From: BMS3Bbin11 sp034659075
GTDB taxonomy: Bacteria; Pseudomonadota; Gammaproteobacteria; BMS3Bbin11
NCBI GenBank assembly: GCA_034659075.1
Contig: JAYEGM010000194.1
Coordinates: 1 to 64,000 of the forward strand
DNA: 64,000 bases
Reading direction: 5' to 3'
Of the stretch, positions 63,111 through 64,000 are shown piece by piece. Positions within the stretch are counted from its first letter, which is position 1; the number at the start of each line of letters is the position of its first letter. The position numbers and the translations under genes were made by a program. Under the pieces are notes generated by a model that was not told the DNA's origin, did no database searches, and was given only the letters and a program-made list of their open reading frames with translations.

Positions 63111-63698
63111 ATGAGTGGTTCGTTGATATTTATTGGAATTATTGTTGCGCTGCTGCTTTATGGCGTCGCCCTTTATAACAAACTGGTTGGATTGCGCAAT
63201 GGCGTAAAAAACGGCTTTGCACAGATTGATGTGCAGTTGACACGTCGCTATGACCTGATTCCTGCACTTATCGAATCGGTAAAGGGATATATGAAACACG
63301 AGCGTGAAACACTGGAAGCGGTCATCAAGGCCAGAAATGCTGCCGTTAGTGGCCTCCAGAATGCCGCAGCCGACCCGGTAAATGCCCAGGCCATCACTGA
63401 ATTATCGGGTGCAGATAATGCCTTGAGTGGCATGTTGGGGCGTTTGTTCGCGCTGTCTGAATCTTATCCTGATCTCAAGGCAAGTGAAAACATGCGTGAT
63501 TTTCAGGAACAGATGACGACAACGGAAAATAAGGTTTCATTTGCCCGGCAGGCCTTCAATGATGCCGTAATGAGTTATAACAACGGCATAGAAATGTTTC
63601 CCGGTTCATTAATTGCCGGCTGGTTCAAGTTTACAGCTAGCGCCTTCCTGGAAATCGAATCAGAAACAAAACGTGAAATGCCGGAAGTTAAATTTTAA
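63111..63698 (+). CDS. lemA: LemA family protein
   Basis: 195 residues. An N-terminal membrane helix (about 5-25) and a coiled-coil periplasmic or cytoplasmic domain with the LemA motifs NKLVGLRNGVKNGFAQIDVQLTRRYDLIPALIESVKGYM, FARQAFNDAVMSYNN and FPGSLIAGWF. Function poorly known; it often sits next to an M48 peptidase gene, as here. ATG 63111 has AAGGAG 8 nt upstream. Confidence 0.93.
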   Translation: MSGSLIFIGIIVALLLYGVALYNKLVGLRNGVKNGFAQIDVQLTRRYDLIPALIESVKGYMKHERETLEAVIKARNAAVSGLQNAAADPVNAQAITELSGADNALSGMLGRLFALSESYPDLKASENMRDFQEQMTTTENKVSFARQAFNDAVMSYNNGIEMFPGSLIAGWFKFTASAFLEIESETKREMPEVKF

Positions 63699-63720
63699 TT
63701 TCTACTGCCTGGCCGTATAG

Positions 63721-64000
63721 ATGAACTTTTTTCAGCAGCAGGAACAGGCGCGGGCAAAAACCCGTAAATTAATTTTTGTCTACATACTGGCCGTAGCGGT
63801 AATCGTTATTGCGCTGGATGCCATATTCCTGCTGGTTAAATATCTATTGATGGGAGGCAGTTCGGAATCGCCGCCCGCCTCGTTCAACATAACTGCCCTG
63901 ATAGAAACCGAGTCAATTTCCCTGCTGCTGTTTTCACTGGGTGTCATTGCCTTCATTGGGCTGGCCAGCCTGTACCGCGTGATGAGCCTGCGGGGGGGTG
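63721..64000 (+). CDS. M48 family metallopeptidase, N-terminal part (3' truncated)
   Basis: 93 codons are visible before the window ends. MNFFQQQEQARAKTRKLIF is typical of the M48 peptidase that follows lemA, with two membrane helices (about 17-40 and 72-92). The HExxH motif lies outside the window, so the call rests on position and N-terminus. ATG 63721 is 22 nt after lemA, with no strong ribosome site. Confidence 0.75.
   Translation, partial: MNFFQQQEQARAKTRKLIFVYILAVAVIVIALDAIFLLVKYLLMGGSSESPPASFNITALIETESISLLLFSLGVIAFIGLASLYRVMSLRGG

Overview
The window comes from a gammaproteobacterium, most likely a sulfur oxidiser. The synteny is typical of that class: rpe-gph-trpE, trkH-trkA-ntrX-ntrY-DUF4390-rsmB-fmt-def, LysM-dprA-smg-topA, and mrcA divergent from pilMNOPQ-aroK-aroB. 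The sulfur hint is one exported Gly/Tyr-rich protein (650-1174) that looks like a sulfur globule protein. A run of 100 N (10477-10576) marks a scaffold gap inside trpG. I saw no rRNA, tRNA, CRISPR array, prophage or insertion sequence.

Layout. 1-6260: end of an outer-membrane-like protein, the sulfur-globule-like gene, a YugP-type peptidase, two adjacent DUF697 GTPases and a DUF2333 protein. 6568-12830: rpe, gph, then trpE, trpG, trpD, trpC and an OsmC-like gene. A 15-codon Trp-rich leader ORF between gph and trpE points to attenuation. 12940-18341: DUF885, VOC, Uup, rubredoxin and DUF2797. 18495-23819: a five-gene membrane and efflux operon (AI-2E family permease, outer-membrane factor, HlyD adaptor, DUF2955, two-TM ion channel). 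23956-24921: a 2-hydroxyacid dehydrogenase. 25132-29834: a complete DSF quorum-sensing module, rpfG-rpfC facing rpfF. 30263-34338: ferrochelatase, a secreted MBL hydrolase, an orphan MlaC and YcgN. 34410-44169: the Trk K+ uptake, NtrYX, RsmB, Fmt and Def block. 44465-50317: LysM, DprA, Smg and TopA. 50489-58733: PBP1A and the type IV pilus genes pilMNOPQ. 58866-64000: aroK, aroB, dgt, sthA, lemA and the start of an M48 peptidase.

The most unusual signal is not a gene. Six intergenic regions, five of them between convergent genes, are built of heptanucleotide words in strict 7-nt register. The words differ, but nearly all read G in position 1 and A in position 6. Different loci reuse the same words in different order. 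Most loci have two arms of words facing each other, giving perfect inverted repeats of 20-28 bp at three sites. A second unusual structure is a run of about seven small hairpins downstream of mlaC (32923-33133), three of them in 57-60 bp units with paired (compensatory) stem changes.
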